From positions 13,552 through 77,551 of the forward strand of contig VXMJ01000081.1 in NCBI GenBank assembly GCA_009841145.1: 64,000 nt of DNA. Direction: 5' to 3'. Position 1 is the stretch's first letter; every line of letters starts with the position of its first letter. The notes below the pieces were generated by a model. The model saw nothing but the letters and a program-made list of their open reading frames with translations, searched no databases and was not told where the DNA came from. Positions 1-9,009 of the stretch are shown piece after piece. This stretch comes from Caldilineaceae bacterium SB0661_bin_34. GTDB taxonomy: Bacteria; Chloroflexota; Anaerolineae; Caldilineales; Caldilineaceae. The position numbers and the translations under genes were made by a program.

Positions 1-609
1 GCGGCGCCGCCTCCGGCCCCCTCCTGCCCCCCACCCTGAAGCTACAAATCTCCCCTCCCGCCGCGCGCCGCGGGGGGGGGGCGGGCCCGCCCAACCCCCC
101 CCCCCCCCACGGCAAGTTGGGCCTTGGCCCTGCTTGCATGGCCAATGTTAGTCCTGCGGATGGTCGGTCCCGTGTGGGAACCCTGATCCTGACCCTAGTC
201 TGTAGGATAAGCCCAAGGGCGGGATCGTTGTCGGTCACGACGACAACCCGTCCCGCACTGCTCTTGATCGCCTGGCAAGCGAAGGGTTCCCAAGCCCCTT
301 CCTGGCTCGAACCAGTACTAACGGCCCTGAAACATCACCGGACGCGGCGAGTGCCTTGGGGACGGACCTTGGTCTGTGCCATACTGACCAAATTCCCGCT
401 GTATCCTTGGTGGTTCAGGGATTGGACATTGGCCACCGAGTGCCTGAACCCAGCCTTCGAACGGCATCTGTCCGAAGGTTGGGCTGCCGGTTGGCGGGAA
501 TGCACGCGGGGCAGGTGGCGACCGCGTCGAGTTTGATTCGGCAGCCGCGGCCATGCGAGCCTCGACCACCGGACCCGCACCACTTTCCCCTCCCACAAGG
601 AACCTCTTC
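1..609. other. No recognisable gene; homopolymer-rich left edge
   Basis: The first 110 bases are extremely G/C-rich, with long runs of G (about 71-80) and C (about 96-109), which is typical of a low-quality contig end. The remainder up to the SDR start has open frames on both strands, but none with a recognisable product, a convincing ribosome site or neighbour-like codon use. I see no RNA gene here. The last 15 bases carry the Shine-Dalgarno of the next gene. Confidence 0.6.
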
Positions 610-1380
610 ATGCCCAAGGACATAAGCTTTGACCTCACCGGCCAGGTCATGATCGTGACCGGAGCCGGCAAAGGCATTGGCAAGGCCATTGCCGAAACGG
701 CGGCGCGATTCGGCGCCGACGTGGCTCTCGGGAGCCGCACCGTAGCCGAGTGCGAAGCCACTGCGGATGTCTGTCGCGGCCTGGGCCGGAACGCCTACGC
801 CGCCCACCTCGATGTGGCCTCCCTCGACAGCATCAACGGGTTCACCGCGGGTGTGGTTGAACATTTCGGACGGATCGACTCGCTCGTCAACAACGCCGGC
901 TACAACGTTCCCAAGCCGGCCCTGGAGTATTCCGAGGAAGAGTTCGATCAGATTTCCGACATCAACTTCAAGGGTGCCTACTTCATGTCCGCCGCCGTGG
1001 CGGCCCATCTAATCGAGGCCGGCCGTCCCGGCAGCATCATCACGATTAGTTCCCAGGTCGGCGTTGTGGGCGGGCCCCTGCGCTCCATCTACGCCGCGGC
1101 CAAGGGTGCGGCTGGTCAGTTCACGCGGTCCTTGGCCCTAGAGTGGGCGACAAACGACATCACCGTCAATGCCGTGGCTCCCACGTTCACCCGGACACCG
1201 TTGCTGGAGGCCTCCATGGCCAAGAGCCCGGAGTTTGCCAAGAACTTGGAACGGGTTCCCATGGGACGCATCGCGGAGCCGGAGGAAATAGCCGGTGCCG
1301 TGGTATTCCTGGCCTCGTCGGCGGCGCGCATGGTGACCGGCCAGGTGCTGTGCGTGGACGGCGGCTACACCGCAATCTGA
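610..1380 (+). CDS. SDR-family NAD(P)-dependent oxidoreductase
   Basis: A 256-residue classical short-chain dehydrogenase, the usual length. It has the Rossmann glycine motif TGAGKGIG near the N-terminus, the NNAG motif, catalytic Ser148, and Tyr161-x3-Lys165 (YAAAK). It ends in the family-typical VDGGY stretch. The start was set at the ATG preceded by AAGGA about eight bases upstream; the frame is open further upstream, but without a ribosome site. It leads three Gfo/Idh/MocA genes on the same strand, so a sugar, sugar acid or polyol alcohol is the likely substrate (inference). FabG- or KduD-like annotations are equally possible. Confidence 0.9.
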   Translation: MPKDISFDLTGQVMIVTGAGKGIGKAIAETAARFGADVALGSRTVAECEATADVCRGLGRNAYAAHLDVASLDSINGFTAGVVEHFGRIDSLVNNAGYNVPKPALEYSEEEFDQISDINFKGAYFMSAAVAAHLIEAGRPGSIITISSQVGVVGGPLRSIYAAAKGAAGQFTRSLALEWATNDITVNAVAPTFTRTPLLEASMAKSPEFAKNLERVPMGRIAEPEEIAGAVVFLASSAARMVTGQVLCVDGGYTAI

Positions 1381-1428
1381 CATCTCCCGGTCTCCATCTC
1401 ATAGGGACCACCCAACAGGACACTCAAT

Positions 1429-2556
1429 ATGGCGGACAAGCTGCGTGCGGCGGTCATCGGTGCTGGGGGCATTGCGTCCCAGCACATCGGTGGCTACCTG
1501 GACTGTGGACGCTACGAAGTGGTGGCGCTGGCGGACTTGGAGCCGGATGCCATGCAGGAAAAGAACGACGCCTTTGGCATCACCCCGGTCCACTACCGGG
1601 ACGGCCGCCAAATGATGGCGGAGGTGCAGCCGGACGTGGTGTCAATCTGCACCTGGCATGCCGGCCACTCCGAATGGACCATTGCTGCCGCGGTCCACAA
1701 ACCCAAGGCGATTCTGTGCGAAAAGCCCATGGCCGATACGGTGGGGCACGCGGAACAGATGCTGATTGCCTGCGAGCGCAACGGCGTGAAGCTGGCCATC
1801 GGCCACCAGCGACGCTTCCTCCCCGCCTACACCCTGGCCCGGGAGTTCATCGCCGAGGGTCGCATCGGACAGATCCAACTGGTGCAGAGCTTTGGCGGCG
1901 ACGGCCTGCCGAACTTCGCCTCCCATCAAACGGACATGTACCGCTACCTGCTCAACGACGACGAGTGCGAGTGGGTCATGGGCAATGTGGAGCGCAAGAC
2001 GGACCAGTACGAGCGCAACACGCGCATTGAGGATCGGGCGGTCGGCACGTTCGGTTTTAAGGGCGGTGCCCAAGCCCTGATCCTGAGCGACGTGCTGCCG
2101 TTCTTCTTCCAGGGCGCACGCATTTATGGTACGGACGGCATGATTCACCTCACGACCAGTGACCTGAAGCTGCTCAACCACGAAACCAAGGGAGCCTGGG
2201 AAGAGCATATGCCGGAAGGCAGGTTCCATTCCGTAAGGGAATTGGGCCCGCGCTTCGAGTGGCTGGAGGGCGGCGCGGCACAGGCCGACGGCGTTGCCGA
2301 CTGGGTGGAGGGTGCCGAACCCTACCGCAGCACCGGAGAGGATGGCTACAAGGCCCTGCAGATGGTGCATGCGGTCTACGAGTCGGCGCGCCTGCACGAG
2401 CGAGTGGCGTTGCCACTCCAGACGCGGGTCAGCCCGCTGGATCTGATGGTCGAATCGGGACATCTCGTTCCGGAACGGCCCGGTCGCTACGACATTCGGG
2501 TTGGCCGTCTGCGCGGCGAGAAGATGATCGCGGACAACGAGGGAGAGAATGGCTGA
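1429..2556 (+). CDS. Gfo/Idh/MocA family oxidoreductase (first of three in tandem)
   Basis: A 375-residue NAD(P)-dependent oxidoreductase of the glucose-fructose oxidoreductase/inositol dehydrogenase superfamily. The N-terminal Rossmann domain has GAGGIASQHIG, and the catalytic-domain entry motif CEKPMAD carries Lys99. The family oxidises cyclic polyols, sugars or glycosides. It starts 48 bases after the SDR, and its stop lies inside the first codons of the next gene (8-base overlap), so the two are translationally linked. The exact substrate cannot be read from the sequence. Confidence 0.9.
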   Translation: MADKLRAAVIGAGGIASQHIGGYLDCGRYEVVALADLEPDAMQEKNDAFGITPVHYRDGRQMMAEVQPDVVSICTWHAGHSEWTIAAAVHKPKAILCEKPMADTVGHAEQMLIACERNGVKLAIGHQRRFLPAYTLAREFIAEGRIGQIQLVQSFGGDGLPNFASHQTDMYRYLLNDDECEWVMGNVERKTDQYERNTRIEDRAVGTFGFKGGAQALILSDVLPFFFQGARIYGTDGMIHLTTSDLKLLNHETKGAWEEHMPEGRFHSVRELGPRFEWLEGGAAQADGVADWVEGAEPYRSTGEDGYKALQMVHAVYESARLHERVALPLQTRVSPLDLMVESGHLVPERPGRYDIRVGRLRGEKMIADNEGENG

Positions 2557-3550
2557 GATGGACAGGATGCGAGTGGCACAGGTCGGTACCCGGCACGGGC
2601 ATGCGGCAGGCAAGCTGCGCGCCATGCTGGACAGTTCCGAGGTGGAAGTGGTTGGCGTGTACGAGCCGGACGAGGCGCAACGCGCCAAAGTGGCCTCGGC
2701 AGCTCCCTGGAACGGGATTGAGTGGTTTGAATCAATGGAAGGAATCCTCGCCGACGACAGCATCGTGCTGGTCGCCTCCGAAGGAGCCAACATCGAGAGC
2801 CTGGACCAAACCGAGGCCTTGGTTAATGCCGGCAAGCACGTCTGGTACGACAAGCCGGCGGGCCAGAACTGGGAGCAGTGGCAGCGCGTGGTGGCAATGG
2901 CGCGCGGCCAGGGCACGCAGTTGCAGATGGGATACATGTTCCGCTACCACGAAGGCTTCTGCCAGGTCGCGGACTGGGTCCGCAGCGGTTTTCTGGGGGA
3001 CGTGTACGGCCTGCGGGCACACATGTCCACCAATGTGGGGGAGGAACAGCGGCACCGGGTCGGGGTACATCCAGGCGGCATGTTCTACGACTTGGCCAGC
3101 CACATGCTGGATCAGATCGTCTGGATGTTGGGACGGCCGGTTGAAACGACCAGCTTCTTCCGCAACCACACCGGCATCGTCCCGGAGTTCATGGACAACA
3201 CCGTGGGCGTTTTCGAGTTCGAGAAGGCTCTGGTGGTCATCGACATAGCGGCCATGGAGGTGCGTCCGCCGGCCCGCCGTTTCGAGGTGTACGGCACGCA
3301 GGGCAGCGCCACCATTACGGAACCCTTCGAACCCGCCACCAATATTCGACTGTGCCTGGCTGCTGCGGCCGGGGGCTATGTAGAAGGTGAGCAAAACGTG
3401 CCGGTCAACCCGCAGAGCCGCCAGTCCCTCTATGAACTGGAACTGGCTTCCCTATTGGGGGCCATTCGCGGCGATCATCCGCCCGACCGATCCCTGGACC
3501 ACGAGCTGCTCGTGCAGGAGACACTGATACGGATCTGCGGCAACCTGTAG
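2549..3550 (+). CDS. Gfo/Idh/MocA family oxidoreductase (second of three)
   Basis: A 333-residue paralogue. The N-terminal dinucleotide fold begins VAQVGTRHGHAAG, an atypical version of the GxGxxG loop. The linker motif WYDKPAG has the conserved lysine, and the active-site region DLASHMLD has the Asp and His typical of the family's catalytic helix. The start overlaps the previous gene by eight bases. The unusual nucleotide-binding loop (TRHGHA) suggests a divergent subfamily. Function in a shared catabolic route with its neighbours is inferred from gene order. Confidence 0.88.
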   Translation: MAEMDRMRVAQVGTRHGHAAGKLRAMLDSSEVEVVGVYEPDEAQRAKVASAAPWNGIEWFESMEGILADDSIVLVASEGANIESLDQTEALVNAGKHVWYDKPAGQNWEQWQRVVAMARGQGTQLQMGYMFRYHEGFCQVADWVRSGFLGDVYGLRAHMSTNVGEEQRHRVGVHPGGMFYDLASHMLDQIVWMLGRPVETTSFFRNHTGIVPEFMDNTVGVFEFEKALVVIDIAAMEVRPPARRFEVYGTQGSATITEPFEPATNIRLCLAAAAGGYVEGEQNVPVNPQSRQSLYELELASLLGAIRGDHPPDRSLDHELLVQETLIRICGNL

Positions 3551-3585
3551 GTCGCAAGGAAAGTCGGTTCACGGGAGCACATTCG

Positions 3586-4845
3586 ATGTCCACCAACCTT
3601 CGTCTCGCCATCGTCGGTTGCGGCGGCATGGGCCATCGGCACCTTATGGGGCTGGTGGAACTGCAGCAGCAGGGCCTGCTTACGCTGGACTTGGTGGCGG
3701 CCTGCGATCCGGTGACAGAAAACGCGGAGTCGCTCGCGCGGTTGGCCAAGGCCGAGTTGGGAGTCGAACCGGTTCCCGTGCCCGATCTGGCCTCGCTGGC
3801 TGCCCACGGTGTCCAGGCCATCGACATTACCTCTCCGCCGGCGCTGCATCACCACCTGATCGCGGAAGCGGCGGACATGGGTATTCACGTGATGACCGAG
3901 AAGCCCGTGGGCCTGACCGTGGCTTCGTCGCTTGAGATTTGCGAGACTGCCCGTAGCCATCCGGACATTGTGATCAGCGTGGCCGAGAACTACCGCCGGG
4001 ATCCGATCAACCGGCTGGCGCGGGCCCTGCTGGATGCCGGTGCCATCGGGGCGCCTAGGCTGCTGCAGATGAACTCGGTGGGCGGCCAAAACACCATGCT
4101 GATTACCCTGTGGCGGCACATGCGCCGGTTGGGCGGCATTCTCGTCGACATGGGAGTGCACTACGGGGACATGCTGGAGTACCTGCTGGGGCCCGTGGTC
4201 TCCATGTACGGCCAGGTTCGCCTGCACGAAAAGGAGCGGGTGAACTTGGGAAAGGCGGAAGGCGTTCTGGGCAATCCCGGCGGCTTCTACGCCAAGTGGC
4301 AGGCCGCCATGCCGGAGCGCTTTGAGCCGGACGCCGAGGATGCCCTGTACGGCTTGTTGAACTTCGAAAGTGGCGCGGTGGCCCAGTACACCGAAGATCA
4401 TGCCGGCTGGGGCCAACCGCTCTGGGAGCGCACTATCTTCGGCTCCGAAGGTTCGATGGACTTGACGGAGGACCGGCACGGCCAGCCCTTGACGGTGCAT
4501 CGTACGGACGGACACGGTGCGGCCGGTGCGGCGGTGCTGGACCTGGTTCCCGACTTCCGGCTTGACCCCCTGACTGCCCAGCTGTTCGGCGGCAACCGCT
4601 TGTGGACCTACGAGATGGACTTCACGTTCGTCGACCGCAAGCTGCTGGCCTTGGAGTATGCGGAACTGGCCCACGCCGTGGAGACCGGCCAGCCAGTGGA
4701 GGTCGATGCCATGCAGGGCACACGGGCCCTGGCCGTGATCTACGGACTGCTGGAGTCCGCGGTGGAGGGCAGGCTGGTTACGATGGACGAAGTGCTGTCC
4801 GGCAAGGTGTCGGAGTACCAACGGGAGATCAACGCGTCCCTCTGA
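3586..4845 (+). CDS. Gfo/Idh/MocA family oxidoreductase (third of three)
   Basis: A 419-residue member with the canonical VGCGGMGHRH dinucleotide loop, TEKPVG with the conserved lysine, and VDMGVHYGD carrying the catalytic-helix Asp/His pair. It is longer than its neighbours because of extra segments in the C-terminal beta-sheet domain. It lies 35 bases after the second paralogue and is probably the last gene of the operon, since no coding content follows for nearly 600 bases. Three non-identical copies side by side suggest successive or alternative oxidations of related substrates. Confidence 0.9.
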   Translation: MSTNLRLAIVGCGGMGHRHLMGLVELQQQGLLTLDLVAACDPVTENAESLARLAKAELGVEPVPVPDLASLAAHGVQAIDITSPPALHHHLIAEAADMGIHVMTEKPVGLTVASSLEICETARSHPDIVISVAENYRRDPINRLARALLDAGAIGAPRLLQMNSVGGQNTMLITLWRHMRRLGGILVDMGVHYGDMLEYLLGPVVSMYGQVRLHEKERVNLGKAEGVLGNPGGFYAKWQAAMPERFEPDAEDALYGLLNFESGAVAQYTEDHAGWGQPLWERTIFGSEGSMDLTEDRHGQPLTVHRTDGHGAAGAAVLDLVPDFRLDPLTAQLFGGNRLWTYEMDFTFVDRKLLALEYAELAHAVETGQPVEVDAMQGTRALAVIYGLLESAVEGRLVTMDEVLSGKVSEYQREINASL

Positions 4846-5427
4846 CGCGTCTGACCGTCAGGTTGGTTGTTCGAGGATCCCGGAACACAGCGAGTTGTCC
4901 AGAGAGGGTGCCGAAAGCCCTTCTCCCACAGCCTGAGGGACACTCCAAGCCTCAGGCGGTTCGATTTACCACGATCACCGTAGTGTTGTCGTCCCGCCTG
5001 GTCGCCGGCACTGTTTCCACCAAGTGGTGGTTCAAACCAGCGCTATGACGCCTCCTCCCGCGTGGATGTCGAAACGTCGGGTCTGAAGGCGAGGCACCGA
5101 AAGTAGTCGTCTATGCGCATGTAGTCCGACTCGTTCGAACCCATGAAGTCCTCCCTCTGAAGGACTTCGTCCTGGCCCCCGGTTCTTGGACGGCGGAGGA
5201 AGTTGTACTCAACAGGGACCCGAGATGAACGTGCCGTACTTCAATTTCATTGTTGGGACGCGGTGCCTGTGTATCAAGTCCAGGGGGTTCGGGTATCGTT
5301 CTTGCAATGGGTACCACTCACTCGAACTAACGTGTTCCTGCCCGGATCGCCGCTCGCAAGACCAGTGTCGCGTTTGCATGCGGAACCGTTGCCGCCTCGC
5401 GGCACCCTACCGGTAATGCTAGCTGGT
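4846..5427. other. Gene-free stretch
   Basis: This 582-base interval lies between the end of the Gfo/Idh operon and the Uma2 gene that ends toward it. Frames on both strands are short and have no recognisable homology, and I see no tRNA and no clear rho-independent terminator. A very short minus-strand phrase around 4955-5050 resembles the end of a PP2C phosphatase, but it is too short to annotate. The region may be decayed coding DNA. Confidence 0.5.
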
Positions 5428-6495
5428 TCAGGTCCCGCGGTCTCCGGGCGGTAGGAGGGTTGACCAGTCACGCTCACCGCTCGCTACCCGCAGGGCCTCG
5501 GTGAAGTCGGGCACCCAATGGGCCTCCTGCCAGGCCGCGGCCAGGGTGTCCGGCACGTCAGGTGCCAATGTCCCTTGCGCCACGTGCTGCCTGAGCAGGG
5601 ACAGGAGATTCGCCATTTGGGTCTGTGCAGCAGTTTCTTGTACTGCCACCTGCTTGGCCTCGTCGGCAGCTATGTCCTTGGCTCGCATCGGGTCCAGCCA
5701 GATGCCGCGCGCGGCATCCCACGTCTGGAGGGTGTGGATGTCACCGCCCTCGTCCAGCATCCGGAACTCCCCCAGCGTGTCGCTGCGGTAGACGGGCAGT
5801 CCGTCCGCCGTGCGAACCGATTCAATGTCCTCGTATGTGCCGGCGGGCGACAGGCGCAGGCCCCACAGAAGGGGTTCGTCCCCCGTGCGGTACACCCGCT
5901 CCGGGTCGTAGCGCCAGAATTCCCGCACCCCCATGGCCTGGTAGATCTCGACCTTGGGCTCGAGGTCGTGGCGGAAGGTGGACTCGGACAGCACCTCCAG
6001 CACGAACAGGATGGGGTTGTCCGGGTCATAGGCGATTTCGTGCCGGCGTTCGTCCGGGCGGGGACGTTCCTGGATGAAGATGTCGGGAATGACCTGACCG
6101 CTTTGGGCATAGCGGTTGGTCTTGGGCATGCCCAGGTCAGGCAGCTTGAGGCACCGTTCCTTGAACACCCGATAGGTTCCCAGCAGGCGTCGGGCCTCCC
6201 CGACACTTCCGTCGATGGCGAACCCGTGGGCGCTGCCGGCCAGGAAGTGGACCCCGTCCTTGCCGTAGGCGTCGTCGTCGGTGAAGTCGGGACCGTAGAC
6301 GTGCCGAGGATCGTAGGGGTAGGTGGAGTCGTAGTGGTCGAGGGACTTGATATGGTCCCACCAGGCACTGGAGGCCCTGTCACCGTTGGGTGCTGCCGCA
6401 GGGGCAAGCGGTGTAGCGGAACCGGTCTTCAGGCTGGCTGCGAGACCGTTGTCCCGCGCAGGCACGGACACTTTGGTGTTCGGATTTGTGTTCAT
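5428..6495 (-). CDS. Uma2-family (DUF820) endonuclease-like protein
   Basis: A 355-residue protein of the Uma2/DUF820 family, a restriction-endonuclease-like PD-(D/E)xK fold that is abundant in cyanobacteria and Chloroflexota. Visible family signatures are VIPDIFI, FVLEVLSEST, and LEPKVEIYQAMGVREFWRYD, which supply the acidic and lysine residues of the putative nuclease core. An Ala/Pro-rich N-terminal segment of about 50 residues precedes it, and a degenerate coiled C-terminal tail follows. The start is the internal ATG giving MNTNPN; the longer frame would add an implausible 23 residues. The role is unknown and probably selfish or mobile. Confidence 0.82.
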   Translation of the reverse strand: MNTNPNTKVSVPARDNGLAASLKTGSATPLAPAAAPNGDRASSAWWDHIKSLDHYDSTYPYDPRHVYGPDFTDDDAYGKDGVHFLAGSAHGFAIDGSVGEARRLLGTYRVFKERCLKLPDLGMPKTNRYAQSGQVIPDIFIQERPRPDERRHEIAYDPDNPILFVLEVLSESTFRHDLEPKVEIYQAMGVREFWRYDPERVYRTGDEPLLWGLRLSPAGTYEDIESVRTADGLPVYRSDTLGEFRMLDEGGDIHTLQTWDAARGIWLDPMRAKDIAADEAKQVAVQETAAQTQMANLLSLLRQHVAQGTLAPDVPDTLAAAWQEAHWVPDFTEALRVASGERDWSTLLPPGDRGT

Positions 6496-6998
6496 GTCGT
6501 GCAACAACCACCATCCGCGGAACGACAACCCACCGAACACAGTGTAACAAGCATGCCAATGCACCGATGCGCCTGATCGCCCAGGGCAATTGCATCTAAA
6601 CGGGTTTGGGCTTGAGGCCCATCAGGCGGCACAGGTAGTCCTGTTCCAGGCCGCCGCCAGCCGCTTGTTGGCGATGCCCACCTTGAGAGACCGGTCCTAC
6701 CGCAGCATTTCGGAACCTGCGCAGTGGAATGCCACTGTGCCCATCTGGATGCTTCTTTCGAACTCTCGGAGTGCACATGCTTTTAGCCTCGTAGGTGCAA
6801 TGGGTCATGACCAGGCCGATGTTCTTGGCACTGTTCTGCAGCATGCGAAACAGGTTGACCTTGGATATTGCCGCGGTGTTGGTATGGCACAAAGCCCGTG
6901 CAGTCGATGCTGGATGGTCCACGGATCTCCCAGGGTGCTGCCCTGTCCCGTCCCGCACCTTTACGACCCGAATTTGACAACGTCCGGTATTCCTCCGG
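6496..6998. other. Gene-free stretch
   Basis: About 500 bases between the start of the Uma2 gene and the end of the toxin-antitoxin pair. On the minus strand there are short stretches with coding-like composition, but the readable segments sit in different frames and are separated by stops. I could not match them to a family. No RNA gene or repeat was seen. Confidence 0.45.
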
Positions 6999-7433
6999 TC
7001 AGGAACGCTCATCTGCCGTTGCAGGCACTCTCCCCGCGACACCCACGGGACCACGCTTTCCCGGAACTACATCGACCGGTGTAGGAATAAGCCACTCGGC
7101 TCCGGCTTTGGTCGCACCCCGCACCCGACCATCACGGGCCAGTTGACGCACCCTGCGCTCCGAGATGCCCAGGCGCATGGCCGCCTCTCGTACCGTAATG
7201 TTGTCAACATCATCGGCAGGCGCCTCGGAATCCAACTCGAACTCAATGGGGCTGGGCTCTTTCAGCGTGCTCATCTCGTGGATCAGAAATCCGATGACCT
7301 CTCCGTCGTCGTCCAGCCGCTTGAGGATGCGTTCGTCGTCGGTGGGCGTGAAATAACCTTCCCTGGCCGCCCACAACACTTCAAGCATGTCTCCTTCGTG
7401 GTCGTACGAGACAAACACCTTCTTGCCGTTCAC
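6999..7433 (-). CDS. Putative antitoxin: DUF2283 domain fused to helix-turn-helix
   Basis: A 144-residue protein. Residues 1-50 match the DUF2283 pattern (KKVFVSYDHEGDMLEVLW, then DDDGEVIGFLI). After an acidic linker, residues about 85-125 form an excisionase/MerR-like helix-turn-helix (TVREAAMRLGISERRVRQLA). The start is the GTG at 7433, with AAGGAG eight bases upstream; it overlaps the stop of the upstream gene as GTGA. DUF2283 proteins often accompany small toxin-like genes, so this is probably the antitoxin and autorepressor of the pair. That role is inferred from fold and context. Confidence 0.75.
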   Translation of the reverse strand: MNGKKVFVSYDHEGDMLEVLWAAREGYFTPTDDERILKRLDDDGEVIGFLIHEMSTLKEPSPIEFELDSEAPADDVDNITVREAAMRLGISERRVRQLARDGRVRGATKAGAEWLIPTPVDVVPGKRGPVGVAGRVPATADERS

Positions 7434-7729
7434 TCTCGCTCTCCTTGGATTCTTCGGGTGAGATAGGCGGTGAGGATGAAGGAGTAGCCGTGCGCTCTCT
7501 TCAACACAATGCACACATAGCGGTTCCTGCCCCGTAGATCCGGATAGAGCCGATAGTAGAGCTGGACCATCGGGCTGGATTTGGAGGGACTCACCGCATC
7601 CGGGCTGGCGAGGGTTTCGGCAAACCGATGCAGCTGGAAGGCCATTTCAGGGTGCCCTCTCAGGATGTGCCGAAGCCGTTCGTCGGTGAGTCGGACTTCA
7701 TTTCCGCGCTTATCGTTGAAACGCCGCAC
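7430..7729 (-). CDS. Small toxin-like protein (PBECR/RelE-type nuclease fold)
   Basis: A 99-residue protein beginning at a GTG. The pattern RLTDERLRHILRGHPEM, an acidic and helical middle, YRLYPDLRGRNRYVCIVLK and the closing FILTAYLTRRI is characteristic of small proteins assigned to the phage-Barnase-EndoU-ColicinE5/D-RelE nuclease superfamily. The His in ILRGHPE and the C-terminal basic and aromatic residues would be candidate active-site positions. It is the first gene of a two-gene unit with the DUF2283-HTH protein (four-base overlap). RNase activity is a family-level prediction only. Confidence 0.65.
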   Translation of the reverse strand: MRRFNDKRGNEVRLTDERLRHILRGHPEMAFQLHRFAETLASPDAVSPSKSSPMVQLYYRLYPDLRGRNRYVCIVLKRAHGYSFILTAYLTRRIQGERE

Positions 7730-7752
7730 ACTGTCCGCTTCCCCCTATTACC

Positions 7753-7781
7753 ATACCGGAAAGTATACCGCATTCGGTATA
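7753..7781. promoter_or_regulatory. Inverted-repeat operator upstream of the toxin-antitoxin pair
   Basis: A perfect inverted repeat, TATACCG-CATT-CGGTATA (7764-7781), is preceded by another ATACCG at 7754-7759, in an AT-rich pocket 25-50 bases upstream of the toxin start. A minus-strand -10-like TATACT lies inside it (7762-7767). Palindromes overlapping the promoter are the usual binding sites of antitoxin autorepressors. The assignment to the HTH antitoxin is inferred. Confidence 0.45.
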
Positions 7782-7988
7782 TAACACGGCAAGAAATCAC
7801 GCATGCACGAAACAGAAGGAACAGTGCCGATACAGGTGTAGGTTGCCTGCGGGGATGCCAAAGCCGCTCTCTGCCTACCTATGGAGAGCCCAAATGCCGT
7901 ACTCCACCAGTGTCCCCATATGCATGGAATTGCAACGGACTGCGAAGCCGGGACACGGGCAAGGTCTCACCCTAACTTCACTTGTCTG

Positions 7989-8963
7989 TCAGGGAAGAAA
8001 TTGAATCTTTATCGCCTGCCTTGAGCGCAACAGGTCAATCCCTTCCAGGTAGTCGGCCAACGGCAATCGGTGGGTTGCCAACGGCTTCAGGTCCAGTCGG
8101 CCATCTGCCACCAGCGACAAGGCTGTTTCCGCGGCTTCCCTGGTATGGCGGTCGTAACCGATTAGGGCCAGTCCCTTGCGGTATTCGGACAGGCCGAACT
8201 GGACGGGATCCCGCAGGACCCCGAACACATGAACGAACCGCGAACACAGCGCCATCAGATGCTGTAAGGCCGGTGCGAGGCCCGTACAGTCGATGCCGGT
8301 GGTCCAAAGGTCGCTCTGGTCGAGCATGGCAAGAACCTTCGGATCATCCGGAGCAAACACCTTGGCCACACCCAGACGCGCAGCCAATTCGCGGCGGGCC
8401 GGCAACGGGTCGAGCGCCATCACATCGGAAGCACCGTGCACTCGCGCTAATTGGATGGCGATCAGGCCGGCCGGTCCCAGGCCACAGACAATCACGCGGC
8501 AATCCCGTACCGCACCGAATCCGTTCATCTGGTCGAACGAAGCCTGGACGCACATCGCCAGTTCCAGAGAGGCGCACTCCCGCGGTTCCAGTTTGTCCGG
8601 CAGCCCAATCAGGTTGGTTGCTTCGAACGGCACGTACTGGGCATAGCACCCTTGGCGGACCTTGCCCGGATCGCGCCACGCGGCGACCTTCATGCCGGTT
8701 TTGAACCCTTCGACACCGGGACCGATGGCCGCGACCACGCCAGCCATCTCATGACCCGGCTGACCTATCGGATACGGGTATTCGATGGTGCTTCCGGGGA
8801 ACATCGGTTCGTTGCCCAGGATGTGCAGGTCCCACTGCGGACAGGTGTTGACCGCTTCCACTCTGACCAGGACTTCCCCCGCGATCGGGGTGGGCATCGG
8901 TGTTTCGATAAGGGCCGCCTCGCCAGGTCCTTTGATTTGGATGGCCTGCATCGTGTCGGTCAT
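7989..8963 (-). CDS. Zinc-dependent-type medium-chain alcohol dehydrogenase
   Basis: A 324-residue medium-chain dehydrogenase/reductase. The GroES-like N-terminal domain contains NTCPQWDLHI, and GQPGHEMAGVV matches the GHE zinc/active-site signature. The cofactor domain has VIVCGLGPAGLIAIQLAR. The Cys and His-Glu of the catalytic zinc site are present, but the four-cysteine structural zinc lobe is missing. AAGGAAG sits close upstream of the ATG. It is the promoter-distal member of a minus-strand set with an enolase-superfamily dehydratase and a second dehydrogenase, so it probably oxidises a sugar-derived alcohol. Confidence 0.88.
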   Translation of the reverse strand: MTDTMQAIQIKGPGEAALIETPMPTPIAGEVLVRVEAVNTCPQWDLHILGNEPMFPGSTIEYPYPIGQPGHEMAGVVAAIGPGVEGFKTGMKVAAWRDPGKVRQGCYAQYVPFEATNLIGLPDKLEPRECASLELAMCVQASFDQMNGFGAVRDCRVIVCGLGPAGLIAIQLARVHGASDVMALDPLPARRELAARLGVAKVFAPDDPKVLAMLDQSDLWTTGIDCTGLAPALQHLMALCSRFVHVFGVLRDPVQFGLSEYRKGLALIGYDRHTREAAETALSLVADGRLDLKPLATHRLPLADYLEGIDLLRSRQAIKIQFLP

Positions 8964-9009
8964 GGGGACTTCCTTCGGTTTGGCTGTCCCGTCGCGGAAC
9001 AGAGTGGGC

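Noticed and set aside
130-300. Minus-strand phrase GRVVVVTDNDPALGL resembling a TOPRIM strand
   Set aside because: It is isolated, without the accompanying Glu motif and near a low-quality edge.
4955-5050. Minus-strand phrase RDDNTTVIVVNR resembling the last strand of PP2C phosphatases
   Set aside because: Only about twelve residues match, and no further phosphatase motif is found upstream in any frame.
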